From Mycobacterium asiaticum (GTDB taxonomy: Bacteria; Actinomycetota; Actinomycetes; Mycobacteriales; Mycobacteriaceae), in NCBI RefSeq assembly GCF_001673635.1, contig NZ_LZMH01000035.1:235281-299280 (forward strand): a DNA stretch of 64,000 nt, read 5' to 3'. Positions 41,657-50,574 of the stretch are shown piece after piece. The position numbers and the translations under genes are program-made. The notes beneath the pieces were generated by a model that was not told the origin of the DNA, ran no database searches, and saw nothing but the letters and a program-made list of their open reading frames with translations. Each line of letters begins with the position of its first letter. Position 1 is the stretch's first letter.

Positions 41657-41720
41657 GCGCGAGCAGACGCGAAATCCCCCGCACGCTCGGCGTGTCGGGG
41701 GATTTCGCGTCTGCTCGCGC
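41657..41720. repeat. Perfect 25-bp inverted repeat between two divergent promoters
   Basis: Arms 41657-41681 and 41696-41720 are exact complements (outer part GCGCGAGCAGACGCG); the 14-base loop has a further CACGC/GCGTG stem. It belongs to the GAGCAGACGC class seen at 30320 and 63900. Unlike those, it stands between divergent genes, flanked by the -10 boxes at 41617 and 41747, so it cannot simply be a gene-end terminator of either. Confidence 0.9.
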
Positions 41721-41746
41721 AACCTAACGCAACCCACCGCGGCGCC

Positions 41747-41752
41747 TATCGT
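41747..41752 (+). promoter_or_regulatory. Candidate -10 box of the DUF2277-DUF1802 pair
   Basis: TATCGT, seven bases before ATG 41760; leaderless spacing. Confidence 0.4.
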
Positions 41753-41759
41753 GAAAAGC

Positions 41760-42029
41760 ATGTGCCGGAACATCACCGAACTGCGTGGGCTGGAACCGCC
41801 CGCCACTGCCCAGGAGATCGCGGCCGCGGCGCGCCAATATGTCCGCAAGGTCAGCGGGATCACACGTCCGTCGGCGGCCAACGCCGACGCGTTCGAAGCG
41901 GCGGTCGCCGAGGTCACCGCCACCACCGCCCGGCTGCTGGACGCCCTGCCGCAACGCCGCCAGCCGCCCAGGACCATCCCGCCGCTGCGCCGGCCCGAGG
42001 TCATCGCCCGACTCGCGGGACCGCAATGA
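41760..42029 (+). CDS. DUF2277 small protein (MCRNI motif)
   Basis: An 89-residue protein beginning MCRNITELRGLEPPAT, the hallmark of DUF2277, followed by a helical region (EIAAAARQYVRKVSGITRPS) and a Pro/Arg-rich tail. Function unknown; the invariant Cys2-Arg-Asn might bind metal or nucleic acid, which is speculation. The stop overlaps the DUF1802 start (ATGA), so the two are coupled. Confidence 0.85.
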   Translation: MCRNITELRGLEPPATAQEIAAAARQYVRKVSGITRPSAANADAFEAAVAEVTATTARLLDALPQRRQPPRTIPPLRRPEVIARLAGPQ

Positions 42030-42571
42030 GGCCGGCGCTCAAGGAGTGGAGCGCCGCCGTGCATGCGCTACTCGACGGGCGTCAGACCATCCTGCTGCGC
42101 AAGGGCGGCATCGGCGAAAAGCGGTTCGAGGTCGCCGCCCGGGAATTCCTGCTGTTCCCGACGACAGCGCACAGCCACGCGCAGCGGGTCCGGCCCGAGC
42201 ACCGGGACCTGCTTGAACCCGCGGCCGACGACAGCACGGACGAACACATCGTCGTGCGGGCAGCGGCCAAAGTCGTTGCGGCGCTGCCCGTCAACCAGCC
42301 GGACGGCCTGGAACGGATCGAGGACCTGCACATCTGGACGGCGGAGTCGGTGCGCGCGGACCGGCTCGACTTCCGGCCCAAACACAAGCTCGCCGTGCTC
42401 GTCGTCGCCGCGGCCCCGCTCACCGAGCCGGTGCGGCTGAGCCGGACCCCGGATTATGCGGGCTGCACCAGTTGGGTGCAGCTGCCCGTCGAACCTGCGT
42501 TGGCTCAGCCGGTGCACGACGACGCCGCGCTAGCCGACATCGCCGCCCGGGTCCGCGAGGCCGTCGGCTGA
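42026..42571 (+). CDS. DUF1802 family protein
   Basis: A 181-residue protein of the DUF1802 family: ALKEWSAAVHALLDGRQTIL, then LLRKGGIGEKRFEV and FLLFPTTAHSHAQRV. The fold is predicted restriction-endonuclease- or nuclease-like by some, but no catalytic set can be defended here. It is coupled to DUF2277 and its last 42 bases overlap the convergent hydrolase gene. Both genes sit where M. tuberculosis carries a large accessory block. Confidence 0.82.
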   Translation: MRPALKEWSAAVHALLDGRQTILLRKGGIGEKRFEVAAREFLLFPTTAHSHAQRVRPEHRDLLEPAADDSTDEHIVVRAAAKVVAALPVNQPDGLERIEDLHIWTAESVRADRLDFRPKHKLAVLVVAAAPLTEPVRLSRTPDYAGCTSWVQLPVEPALAQPVHDDAALADIAARVREAVG

Positions 42572-44224
42572 GCCGGCTGGCAGCAGCAGACGGGAATCCC
42601 CGAAATGCACCGAATGGGTGGCCGCCCGCAGCTCACGCCCGGTCAGCAACGGTTCACCGGTGCCTAGGTTGCGGGCATAGCGGGGGAACCAACTACCCGC
42701 GATCAGCACGCGGATGCGGGATCCCGCCTCGAACCGGTGCGCGATCGGATCCAACTCGATACGCACGGTGCGTTCGCCGTCGGCCAGGCGCCGGTAACCG
42801 TCGCTCACGTTCCGGGACCGGCCCTTGGCGTCGACCTCGCTGACCCGGACGAACAGGTCGGCGTGGGGATTGTCGGAGCTGTGCGACAACTCGAGCACGG
42901 GGTTGCCGTACACGTAGAGGTCGGCGTCCAGGGCGGCCCCGGTGAAGCTGAGCACATCGTCGCGCAGCGCCAGCTCGGTGTCGTCCCGGTAGCCACCCTT
43001 GGGCGACAGCAGCGGACCACCCGTGGTCGGCGTGGGATGGGCCGGGTCGTAGCGGAAGTTGGCCGGCCGGGTGTTGATCTCAGGCGGGGTGTCGCCCAGG
43101 TGCCCGTAGGGCTGCAGGTACAACGACCGTTCGGTGGTCGCCGGCGGCCAGTCCGGCAGGTGGCGCCACCCCTGTCCGGTGACGTAAATCCGGACCGGGC
43201 TCGGGCGCCGCGCCGCCGGCGCGTGGCCCAGGTGGGTGTCCAGCCAATCCAGGGTTTCCCGCACGCATATCGCCAGGCCCTTGGTCAGCATCTGGATGTG
43301 CGTCCAGGGCCCCACCGTCAGTGCGACGTCGACGTCACGGTCCCGCAGGTGCCGGTACTGCTGAATCGTCTGGCGCACGAAGATGTCCTGCCAGCCCGAC
43401 AGCAACAGCACCGGGACCGACACCCGGTCCAGTGCGCCCGGGAAGCGCATCGGGTCCCAGAACGGGTCGGTGGCTTCGTTGTGTTCCAGCCACGACTCGA
43501 ACCAGGGCGCGCCGTCACCAAGCAGCTTGCGGGCCGATTTACCCAAAGGCACCTCGCTGGCGGCGCGGGATACTTTGCGCGGGGCGCGGACGCGGGCAAT
43601 CAAGGCCCGGAGCCGGCGCGGATCCTCCTGGCGGGAGACCAGTTCGCTCCAGGCCAGGAAGTCGACCGAGAACGACCCGGTGCCCCACACGGATTCGTGG
43701 AAATCGTGCGGGCCCACCGTGATCACCGCCGCAGCCAGCTCGGGCGGCGGATCGTCGAGCAGCGCCCACTGGGTGAAGCCGAGGTAGGACACGCCGATCG
43801 TCGCGAAGCGGCCGGTGAACCACGGCTGCTGACGCAGCCACTGGACCGTATCGGCGGCGTCGGGGGCCTCGTTGACCATCGGCTCGAACTCGCCGCCCGA
43901 CCCGAAGGTGCCGCGCACGCTCTGCAGCACGACGTGGTAGCCGCGGGCGGCGTACAACCGCGCGAATGCCAGCGAGAACGGCAACTTGCGGCCGTACGGA
44001 CCCCGTGCCAACAGGGTGCCGGCGGGAGTAGCCGTCTGCGGTGCGTAATGGTCGGCGACGAGGCGGACGCCGTCGCGCATCGGGATCTCGACGCGGTTGA
44101 CGGTGAAACGGGTGCTGGCGCGGGGCAGACGCAACGCCGCACCCAGCGCGCCCAGCGCGAACCGGCCGCCAGTGCTCAGTGGGCGCAACCGTGCCTGGTC
44201 GCGCCGCAGGGAAGTGGTGCTCAC
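42530..44224 (-). CDS. CocE/NonD X-Pro dipeptidyl-peptidase-like hydrolase (Rv2800-like)
   Basis: A 564-residue hydrolase. The alpha/beta catalytic domain holds the nucleophile elbow GVSYLG, and PWTHIQM bears the catalytic His; a C-terminal jelly-roll domain follows (~350-564). No signal peptide is seen. M. tuberculosis Rv2800 is ~549 residues. It may cleave esters or acyl groups; the substrate is unknown. GTG start. Its 3' end overlaps the DUF1802 gene tail-to-tail by 42 bases, which is uncommon. Confidence 0.88.
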   Translation of the reverse strand: MSTTSLRRDQARLRPLSTGGRFALGALGAALRLPRASTRFTVNRVEIPMRDGVRLVADHYAPQTATPAGTLLARGPYGRKLPFSLAFARLYAARGYHVVLQSVRGTFGSGGEFEPMVNEAPDAADTVQWLRQQPWFTGRFATIGVSYLGFTQWALLDDPPPELAAAVITVGPHDFHESVWGTGSFSVDFLAWSELVSRQEDPRRLRALIARVRAPRKVSRAASEVPLGKSARKLLGDGAPWFESWLEHNEATDPFWDPMRFPGALDRVSVPVLLLSGWQDIFVRQTIQQYRHLRDRDVDVALTVGPWTHIQMLTKGLAICVRETLDWLDTHLGHAPAARRPSPVRIYVTGQGWRHLPDWPPATTERSLYLQPYGHLGDTPPEINTRPANFRYDPAHPTPTTGGPLLSPKGGYRDDTELALRDDVLSFTGAALDADLYVYGNPVLELSHSSDNPHADLFVRVSEVDAKGRSRNVSDGYRRLADGERTVRIELDPIAHRFEAGSRIRVLIAGSWFPRYARNLGTGEPLLTGRELRAATHSVHFGDSRLLLPAGSADGLADPGGDVG

Positions 44225-44246
44225 ATTCCCAGGTTAGGAAATCGGC

Positions 44247-44828
44247 TCAGAACTTGTAGAACGGAGCGAGTTCGTTGGCGCGCTGCAGATTCGTGGACGG
44301 GCAGTCGACGTCCGGCTCCGAGTAGACCGTGGAGTAGAACAACGACTGCTGGATCACCCCGTAGTCGGTCTTGAAGGTGACCATGCAGGAGATGTACCAG
44401 AAGCTGTTGTGGTAGGTGGGCTTGAGCACCCAGTACTGGGCGGCGCGGTGGCCCTGGATCGTGGTCTCGACGGCGTCGGGGGGCAACGTCTGGGCGTAGG
44501 TGCGCCAGATGATCGGTTCAACCGCAAGCTGGTAGTTGCCGGCGTCGAACTGGCAACGCAGTCCCTCCAGCGGTTGCGGAGGTGTGTAGGCCAGGCCGAG
44601 CCGCTGGACGGCGTCAAACGGGATGTCAGTGCAGGGGTCGAAAGGGCTCGGATCGCTGGTCGCCACGATCGGGCTCTTCATGGTGGTTTCCATCGGTTGC
44701 GCGGTCGACCGCAACTCGACGGCGCCGCGGCCGGCCGGTGGTGCCTGGTAGTGCCAGCCCGCTAAGCCCACCATGATCGCGGTGACCAGCGCGCTCAGCG
44801 CTGCAGCCAGACGTACCTTGGCAAACAC
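44247..44828 (-). CDS. DUF3558 exported/membrane protein (Rv2799-like)
   Basis: A 193-residue protein with one N-terminal hydrophobic helix (~6-25; LAAALSALVTAIMVGLAGW) and a DUF3558-type body: DPSPFDPCTDIPFDAVQ, then three more Cys (LRCQFD, ISCMVTF, DVDCPS) that could form disulfides outside the cell. No lipobox Cys at the helix end, so it is probably a signal anchor. GTG 44828 follows a GGGGTG ribosome site. It lies 22 bases upstream of the CocE-type gene. Function unknown. Confidence 0.82.
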   Translation of the reverse strand: MFAKVRLAAALSALVTAIMVGLAGWHYQAPPAGRGAVELRSTAQPMETTMKSPIVATSDPSPFDPCTDIPFDAVQRLGLAYTPPQPLEGLRCQFDAGNYQLAVEPIIWRTYAQTLPPDAVETTIQGHRAAQYWVLKPTYHNSFWYISCMVTFKTDYGVIQQSLFYSTVYSEPDVDCPSTNLQRANELAPFYKF

Positions 44829-44913
44829 GACACCCCCTGCTCTCGGCAGTCCTATTGCCGGGAGTGTACAAGTAGCGTTCGCACCGTCACAGCGAAACCA
44901 TTCACCTCGTCGC

Positions 44914-44919
44914 TAGGGT
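44914..44919 (+). promoter_or_regulatory. Candidate -10 box of the metallophosphoesterase-pptT-truB operon
   Basis: TAGGGT, eight bases before GTG 44928. Confidence 0.35.
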
Positions 44920-44927
44920 GGATAACC

Positions 44928-45893
44928 GTGGCAGGGCATGAGTCGGGCGGTGGGGGACAGCCGACGCTGTGGGCGGTCTCGGACCTGCACACCGGACACC
45001 TGGGCAATAAGCCGGTCACCGAGTCGCTGCACCCCTCGTCGCCGGACGACTGGCTGATCGTGTGCGGCGACGTCGCCGAACGCACCGACGAGATCCGCTG
45101 GGCCCTGGATCTGCTGCGCAGGCGCTTCGCCAAGGTGATCTGGGTGCCAGGCAACCACGAACTGTGGACCACCAACCGGGACCCGATGCAGATCTTCGGC
45201 CGCGACCGCTACGACTACCTGGTCAACATGTGCGACGAGATGGGTGTCGTCACTCCCGAGCATCCGTTCCCGGTGTGGACCGAACGGGGCGGGCCGGCCA
45301 CCATCGTGCCGATGTTCCTGCTCTACGACTACACATTTCTGCCTGCCGGCGCCGCGAGTAAGGCCGAGGGCCTGGCCATCGCGAAAGAGCGGAATGTGGT
45401 GTGCACCGATGAGTTTCTGCTGTCGTCGGAGCCGTACCCCACCCGCGACGCGTGGTGCCGCGAACGGGTCGCCAAGACCCGCGCACGGTTGGAGGAGTTG
45501 GACTGGATGCAGCCCACCGTGCTGGTCAACCACTTCCCGCTGGTGCGTGAACCCTGCGAGGCGCTGTTCTATCCGGAGTTTTCGCTGTGGTGCGGAACGA
45601 CCCTGACTGCCGACTGGCACACCCGCTACAACGCGGTGTGCTCGGTCTACGGTCACCTGCACATTCCGCGGACCACCTGGTATGACGACGTGCGGTTCGA
45701 GGAGGTGTCGGTGGGTTACCCGCGCGAGTGGCGGCGCCGCAAGCCGTACAGCTGGTTGCGCCAGGTGTTGCCGGATCCGCAGTACGCACCCGGCTACCTG
45801 AACGACTTCGGTGGCCACTTCGTGATCACCCCCGAGATGAGGGCGCAGGCCACCCAGTTCCGGGAACGGTTGCGGCAGCGGCAGAACCGGTGA
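44928..45893 (+). CDS. Calcineurin-like metallophosphoesterase (Rv2795c-like)
   Basis: A 321-residue metallophosphoesterase with the full metal-binding set in order: SDLHTGH, CGDVAERTD, PGNHELW, VNHFPL and YGHLH. Probably cytoplasmic. Its stop overlaps the pptT start (GTGA), and this pairing is conserved with M. tuberculosis, where the product (PptH) hydrolyses phosphopantetheine from acyl carrier proteins and so opposes PptT. The opposing activity here is inferred from that homology. Confidence 0.93.
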   Translation: MAGHESGGGGQPTLWAVSDLHTGHLGNKPVTESLHPSSPDDWLIVCGDVAERTDEIRWALDLLRRRFAKVIWVPGNHELWTTNRDPMQIFGRDRYDYLVNMCDEMGVVTPEHPFPVWTERGGPATIVPMFLLYDYTFLPAGAASKAEGLAIAKERNVVCTDEFLLSSEPYPTRDAWCRERVAKTRARLEELDWMQPTVLVNHFPLVREPCEALFYPEFSLWCGTTLTADWHTRYNAVCSVYGHLHIPRTTWYDDVRFEEVSVGYPREWRRRKPYSWLRQVLPDPQYAPGYLNDFGGHFVITPEMRAQATQFRERLRQRQNR

Positions 45894-46570
45894 CGGCGCG
45901 AACGCTGGTATCGCCGCTGCTGCCCAACACGCTGGCCGAGGAGATGGGCTACGCCGAGTTGTACACGGATCCGCCGGGGCTGACGCCACTGCCTGAGGAG
46001 GAACCGCTGATCGCCAAGTCGGTCGCCAAGCGGCGTAGCGAATTCATCACCGTCCGGCACTGTGCACGGATCGCGCTGGGTGAGCTGGGTGTGCCGCCGG
46101 CGCCGATCCTCAAGGGCGACAAGGGCGAACCATGCTGGCCGGACGGCATCGTCGGCAGCCTGACCCACTGCACCGGCTACCGGGGTGCGGTCGTCGGGCG
46201 CAGCGAGGCGGTGCGGTCCGTCGGTATCGACGCCGAACCGCACGACGTGCTGCCCAACGGCGTGCTGGACGCGATCAGCCTGCCCGCCGAGCGTGCCGAG
46301 ATGCCGCAGGCGATGCCGGACGGTCTGCACTGGGACCGAATCCTGTTCTGCGCCAAGGAAGCCACCTACAAAGCCTGGTTTCCGCTGACCAAGCGGTGGT
46401 TGGGCTTCGAGGATGCGCACATCACCTTTCACGCCGATTCGGCCGACAGCGGCCGGTTCGTCTCCCGCATCCTGATCGACCCCGCCGCCCTGTCCGGCCC
46501 GCCCCTGACCTCGCTGGCGGGACGCTGGTCGGTCGAGCGGGGTTTGGTGTTGACGGCGATCGTGCTGTGA
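45890..46570 (+). CDS. pptT: 4'-phosphopantetheinyl transferase PptT
   Basis: Transfers phosphopantetheine from CoA onto carrier proteins of polyketide and non-ribosomal peptide synthases, needed for mycolate-related lipids and siderophores. The 226-residue Sfp-type enzyme has the magnesium motif GIDAEPHD and [14 protein letters not shown] start within the metallophosphoesterase stop; the truB start lies inside its own stop. The PptT/PptH pair is thus translationally coupled. Confidence 0.96.
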   Translation: MTARTLVSPLLPNTLAEEMGYAELYTDPPGLTPLPEEEPLIAKSVAKRRSEFITVRHCARIALGELGVPPAPILKGDKGEPCWPDGIVGSLTHCTGYRGAVVGRSEAVRSVGIDAEPHDVLPNGVLDAISLPAERAEMPQAMPDGLHWDRILFCAKEATYKAWFPLTKRWLGFEDAHITFHADSADSGRFVSRILIDPAALSGPPLTSLAGRWSVERGLVLTAIVL

Positions 46571-47454
46571 GCGTGACCGGCCCCGGCCTGGTGATCGTCG
46601 ACAAGCCGGCCGGGATGACCAGTCATGACGTGGTGGGACGTTGCCGGCGCATCTTCGCCACGCGCCGGGTGGGCCACGCCGGCACGCTGGACCCGATGGC
46701 CACCGGGGTGCTGGTCGTCGGCATCGAGCGGGCCACCAAGATCCTCGGCCTGATGACCGCAACCGACAAGTCCTACACCGCCACCATTCGGCTGGGCCAG
46801 TCGACGTCGACCGAGGACGCCGAAGGTGAACTGCTGCAATCGGTTTCGACCGAGCACCTCACCGACACCGCTATCACAGCCGCCGTCGCGAACCTGCGCG
46901 GTGACATCAGCCAGATCCCGTCGGCGGTCAGCGCGATCAAGGTCGGCGGCCGCCGGGCGTACCAATTGGCTCGCGAGGGCCAGGCCGTCGAGCTGCAGGC
47001 CCGGCCGGTGCGCATCGACCGCTTCGACATCACCGCGGTGCGGCGCGGGCCGGACATCATCGACCTCGACGTGGCCGTCGACTGCTCGTCGGGAACCTAC
47101 ATCCGGGCGCTGGCCCGCGACCTCGGCGACGCGCTGGCGGTGGGGGGTCACCTGACGTCGCTGCGGCGCACTCGGGTGGGTCGCTTCGACCGGACCCAAG
47201 CGGTGTCGCTCGACGAGCTCGCGGAGCACCCGCGGCTGGGCCTGAGCCTGGACGAGGCCTGTCTGCTGATGTTTCCCCGCCGCGATCTCGATGCCGCGGA
47301 GGTCGACGCGACCGCCAACGGCCGGCCGCTCGCTGCCGCCGGAATCGACGGTGTTTACGCCGCGAGCGACGCCGACGGCCGGGTGATAGCGCTGTTGCGG
47401 GACGAGGGGGAGCGGACCAGGTCGGTGGTGGTGATCCGCCCGGCGACTCTGTAG
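46567..47454 (+). CDS. truB: tRNA pseudouridine-55 synthase TruB
   Basis: Makes pseudouridine at position 55 of tRNA. The 295-residue protein has the catalytic Asp in [10 protein letters not shown] and the [13 protein letters not shown] motif, with a small C-terminal PUA-like part. GTG overlaps the pptT stop. M. tuberculosis has IS1602 genes between truB and ltp1; here only a palindromic gap of 112 bases exists. Confidence 0.95.
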   Translation: MSVTGPGLVIVDKPAGMTSHDVVGRCRRIFATRRVGHAGTLDPMATGVLVVGIERATKILGLMTATDKSYTATIRLGQSTSTEDAEGELLQSVSTEHLTDTAITAAVANLRGDISQIPSAVSAIKVGGRRAYQLAREGQAVELQARPVRIDRFDITAVRRGPDIIDLDVAVDCSSGTYIRALARDLGDALAVGGHLTSLRRTRVGRFDRTQAVSLDELAEHPRLGLSLDEACLLMFPRRDLDAAEVDATANGRPLAAAGIDGVYAASDADGRVIALLRDEGERTRSVVVIRPATL

Positions 47455-47519
47455 CGCCGAGCGTGGGCCTCCGGTAGGTGAAACGGCCTCCGCGCCGCCA
47501 TAGGCCCCACGTTCGGCGC
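47454..47519. terminator. Inverted repeat after truB
   Basis: Arms at 47454-47470 and 47502-47519 (GCGCCGAGCGTGGGCCT versus a one-base-longer partner) pair with one mismatch and one bulge, with a 31-base spacer. It begins on the last base of the truB stop codon. Likely ends the metallophosphoesterase-pptT-truB transcript; no U-tract. Confidence 0.5.
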
Positions 47520-47566
47520 CGCAGCGGTTTGGCAGACTGTGCTCAGCCGCGTGGGAAGGGGCAACG

Positions 47567-48769
47567 ATGCCTAGTAAGAGCGCCAACAAAGTTTTCGTCG
47601 TCGGTGTCGGGATGACGAAATTCGAGAAGCCGGGTCGCCGCGAAGGCTGGGACTACCCGCAGATGGCCAAGGAGTCCGGCACCAAAGCCCTCGAAGACGC
47701 CGGGGTCGACTACTCCGAGATCGAGCAGGGCTACGTCGGGTACTGCTCAGGTGACTCCACCTCCGGGCAGCGCGCCCTCTACGAACTGGGCATGACGGGC
47801 ATCCCGATCGTGAACGTCAACAACAACTGCTCGACGGGCTCGACAGCGTTATACCTTGGCGCGCAAGCGATCCGCGGTGGTCTGGCCGACTGCGTACTCG
47901 CGCTTGGGTTCGAGAAGATGCAGCCCGGGGCGTTGCAGGGCGGCGCCCAGGACCGGGAATCGCCGATGGGCCGGCACGTCAAGGCGCTGGCCGAGATCGA
48001 CGAATTCGCCTTCCCGGTGGCGCCGTGGATGTTCGGAGCGGCCGGGCGCGAGCACATGAAGAAGTACGGCACCACCGCCGAGCACTTCGCCAAGATCGGG
48101 CTGAAGAACCACCGGCATTCGGTCAACAACCCGTACGCGCAGTTCCAGGAGGAGTACACCCTCGACGACATCCTGGCGGCGAAGATGATCTCCGACCCGC
48201 TGACCAAACTGCAGTGCTCGCCCACCTCCGACGGCTCGGCCGCGGTGGTGCTGGCCAGCGAGGAGTACGTCGCTGCGCACGACCTCGCCGGCCAGGCCGT
48301 GGAGATCGTGGGTCAGGCGATGACCACCGACTTCGAGTCAACCTTTGACGGCAGCGCCCGCAACATCATCGGTCATGACATGAATGTGCAAGCGGCGCAA
48401 CGGGTTTACCAGCAGTCCGGGCTCGGTCCCGAGGATTTCCAGGTGATCGAGCTGCACGACTGCTTCTCCGCCAACGAGCTGCTGCTCTACGAAGCGCTCG
48501 GGCTGTGCGGCGAGGGCGAGGCCCCGAAGCTGATCGACGACAACCAGACCACCTACGGCGGACGCTGGGTGGTCAATCCGTCGGGCGGGCTCATCTCCAA
48601 GGGACACCCGCTGGGGGCGACGGGGCTGGCGCAGTGCTCGGAATTGACCTGGCAGCTGCGCGGCACCGCCGACAAGCGTCAGGTCGACAACGTGACAGCG
48701 GCGCTGCAGCACAACATCGGTCTGGGCGGCGCGGCCGTCGTCACCGCCTACCAGCGCGCCGAGCGGTAG
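47567..48769 (+). CDS. ltp1: Lipid-transfer/thiolase-like protein Ltp1
   Basis: A 400-residue thiolase-fold protein of the SCP-x/Ltp group. Cys88 in [11 protein letters not shown] is at the usual nucleophile site, with HDCFSANE and the [11 protein letters not shown] motif downstream. Such proteins act as acyl-CoA thiolases or, in Ltp2-like cases, retro-aldolases in steroid side-chain loss; which applies here is unknown. ATG after GGAAGGGG. In M. tuberculosis fadE21 follows; here the convergent sirR ends only three bases on. Confidence 0.92.
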   Translation: MPSKSANKVFVVGVGMTKFEKPGRREGWDYPQMAKESGTKALEDAGVDYSEIEQGYVGYCSGDSTSGQRALYELGMTGIPIVNVNNNCSTGSTALYLGAQAIRGGLADCVLALGFEKMQPGALQGGAQDRESPMGRHVKALAEIDEFAFPVAPWMFGAAGREHMKKYGTTAEHFAKIGLKNHRHSVNNPYAQFQEEYTLDDILAAKMISDPLTKLQCSPTSDGSAAVVLASEEYVAAHDLAGQAVEIVGQAMTTDFESTFDGSARNIIGHDMNVQAAQRVYQQSGLGPEDFQVIELHDCFSANELLLYEALGLCGEGEAPKLIDDNQTTYGGRWVVNPSGGLISKGHPLGATGLAQCSELTWQLRGTADKRQVDNVTAALQHNIGLGGAAVVTAYQRAER

Positions 48770-48772
48770 GGC

Positions 48773-49477
48773 CTAGCCCACCACCCAGATCGACCGGGCC
48801 GCCGGACTGCCCAGATCGACGGTGGTCGCCGCGCCATCATCGGATTCGATCGACACCGAGATCATCCCGGCGAATTCACGCCGGGCCAGCACCCGCACTC
48901 GCGAGTCCAGGTTGATGCCGACGCTGTCGAAGTACCGCAGCATCTCCGGGTCGGCGTCGGAGATGCGGGCGACCTTTCCGGTGTCGCCGTCGTCGCAGAC
49001 CCACAGTTGCCGGGCCGGCGGGGTGGGCACCTGACCGTCGATGGCCGGGATCGGGTCACCGTGCGGATCGCGCTGGGGAAAGCCGAGCTTGGCGTCGATC
49101 CGGGCCATCATCCGATCCGAGACGGCGTGCTCGAGGATCTCGGCCTCGTCATGCACCTCATCCCAGCCGTAGCCGAGCTCGTCGACGAGGAACGTTTCCA
49201 GCAACCGGTGCCGGCGCACCATCGCCAGCGCCGCGCGCCGTCCCGACTCGGTCAGCGTCACCGCGCCGTATTTCTCGTGGTCGACCAGACCCTGCTCGGC
49301 GAGGCGGCGGATGGACTCCGAGGCGGTGCTGGCGGACACCCCGAGCTTTTCGGCCAGCAGCTTGGTGCTCACCTTTTGCGGAGCCCCGTCCGGCGACCAC
49401 TCCTGGACCGTCCAAATGACTTTCAGGTAGTCCTGGGCGACCGCGGTGAGCCCGCCAGGCTCTTCGTCAGCCCTCAC
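48773..49477 (-). CDS. sirR: DtxR-family manganese regulator SirR/MntR
   Basis: A 234-residue DtxR-type repressor: N-terminal winged helix (AEKLGVSASTASESIRRLAEQGL), metal-binding/dimerisation helices (DELGYGWDEVHDEAEILEHAVSD) and a C-terminal FeoA/SH3-like domain. The M. tuberculosis homologue Rv2788 was renamed MntR for Mn-dependent control of transporters. GTG 49477 starts at the conserved part; the 19-bp dyad at 49489-49507 overlaps its -10 box, so it very likely represses itself. Confidence 0.92.
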   Translation of the reverse strand: MRADEEPGGLTAVAQDYLKVIWTVQEWSPDGAPQKVSTKLLAEKLGVSASTASESIRRLAEQGLVDHEKYGAVTLTESGRRAALAMVRRHRLLETFLVDELGYGWDEVHDEAEILEHAVSDRMMARIDAKLGFPQRDPHGDPIPAIDGQVPTPPARQLWVCDDGDTGKVARISDADPEMLRYFDSVGINLDSRVRVLARREFAGMISVSIESDDGAATTVDLGSPAARSIWVVG

Positions 49478-49485
49478 AACAACAA

Positions 49486-49491
49486 ATCTTA
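49486..49491 (-). promoter_or_regulatory. Candidate -10 box of sirR
   Basis: TAAGAT on the minus strand, eight bases before GTG 49477, partly inside the operator-like dyad. Confidence 0.45.
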
Positions 49492-49507
49492 GGCAATGCA
49501 GGCCTAA
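49489..49507. promoter_or_regulatory. DtxR/MntR-type operator upstream of sirR
   Basis: Dyad TTAGGC-N7-GCCTAA, 19 bp in total, the length and end-bases of DtxR-family operators (TTAGG...CCTAA). It overlaps the sirR -10 box and lies about 60 bases before the ribF -10 box on the other side. Self-repression by metal-loaded SirR is the simplest reading. Confidence 0.7.
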
Positions 49508-49565
49508 ATCCGCGTCGCGGCGGGCAGGTTGCCTGCCACGAGATTTGTCGCGGGCGGTCACGCCG

Positions 49566-49571
49566 TAGGCT
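49566..49571 (+). promoter_or_regulatory. Candidate -10 box of ribF
   Basis: TAGGCT, seven bases before GTG 49579; leaderless spacing. Confidence 0.45.
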
Positions 49572-49578
49572 TGCGGTC

Positions 49579-50547
49579 GTGCAGCGGTGGCGTGGCCAGG
49601 ACGAGATCCCCACGGACTGGGGCAGGTGCGTGCTGACCATAGGGGTCTTTGACGGTGTGCACCGGGGGCATGCCGAGCTGATCGCGCACGCGGTGAAGGC
49701 CGCCCGTGCCCGCGACGTGCCGTCGGTGCTGATGACGTTCGACCCGCACCCGATGGAGGTCGTCTACCCCGGCAGCCACCCGGCGCAGCTGACCACCCTG
49801 ACCCGCCGCGCCGAACTGGTCGAGGAACTCGGCATCGACGTCTTCCTGGTCATGCCGTTCACCCCCGACTTCATGAAGCTCACTCCCGAGCGCTACGTGC
49901 ACGAGCTGCTGGTCGAGAACCTGCACGTGGTGGAGGTGGTGGTGGGGGAGAACTTCACCTTCGGCAAGAAGGCGGCCGGCAACGTCGAGACCCTGCGCCG
50001 CGCGGGTGAGCGGTTCGGGTTCGCGGTCGAGTCGATGTCGCTGCTGTCCGAACACCACAGCAACGAGACCGTGACGTTCTCGTCGACCTACATCCGGTCC
50101 TGCGTGGACGCCGGCGACATGGGTGCGGCCAGCGAAGCGCTGGGCCGCCCCCACCGCGTCGAGGGTGTGGTGGTGCGCGGCTATGGGCGCGGCGTGGAGC
50201 TGGGCTATCCGACCGCGAACGTGGCGCCGCCGATGTATGCCGCGATCCCGGCCGACGGCGTGTACGCCGCCTGGTTCACGGTGCTCGGGCACGGGCCGGC
50301 CACCGGCACCGTCGTCCCCGGTGAGCGCTACCAGGCTGCGGTGTCGGTCGGCACCAATCCGACGTTCTCCGGCCGCACCCGCACGGTGGAGGCGTTCGTA
50401 CTGGACGCCGACGCCGATCTGTACGGCCAGCATGTCGCGCTGGACTTCGTCGCCCGCATCCGCGGCCAGCTGAAGTTCGACTCGGTGCCCGAGCTGATCA
50501 AAGAGATCGGCAACGACACCGAGCGAACCCGTGCGCTGCTGAGTTAG
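49579..50547 (+). CDS. ribF: Bifunctional riboflavin kinase/FAD synthetase
   Basis: Makes FMN and FAD from riboflavin. The 322 residues include the N-terminal adenylyltransferase domain (IGVFDGVHRGHAEL; FSSTYIRSCV) and the C-terminal kinase domain (GRGVELGYPTANV). Divergent from sirR with a 101-base gap; M. tuberculosis has an extra gene (Rv2787) here. GTG start after a -10 box at leaderless spacing. Confidence 0.96.
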   Translation: MQRWRGQDEIPTDWGRCVLTIGVFDGVHRGHAELIAHAVKAARARDVPSVLMTFDPHPMEVVYPGSHPAQLTTLTRRAELVEELGIDVFLVMPFTPDFMKLTPERYVHELLVENLHVVEVVVGENFTFGKKAAGNVETLRRAGERFGFAVESMSLLSEHHSNETVTFSSTYIRSCVDAGDMGAASEALGRPHRVEGVVVRGYGRGVELGYPTANVAPPMYAAIPADGVYAAWFTVLGHGPATGTVVPGERYQAAVSVGTNPTFSGRTRTVEAFVLDADADLYGQHVALDFVARIRGQLKFDSVPELIKEIGNDTERTRALLS

Positions 50548-50568
50548 TCGGTGACCCAGGCGCGCTGC

Positions 50569-50574
50569 TAGACT
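50569..50574 (+). promoter_or_regulatory. Candidate -10 box of rpsO
   Basis: TAGACT about 85 bases before the rpsO GTG, giving a transcript with a leader. Ribosomal protein S15 often binds its own leader; no clear pseudoknot could be drawn by eye. Confidence 0.4.
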
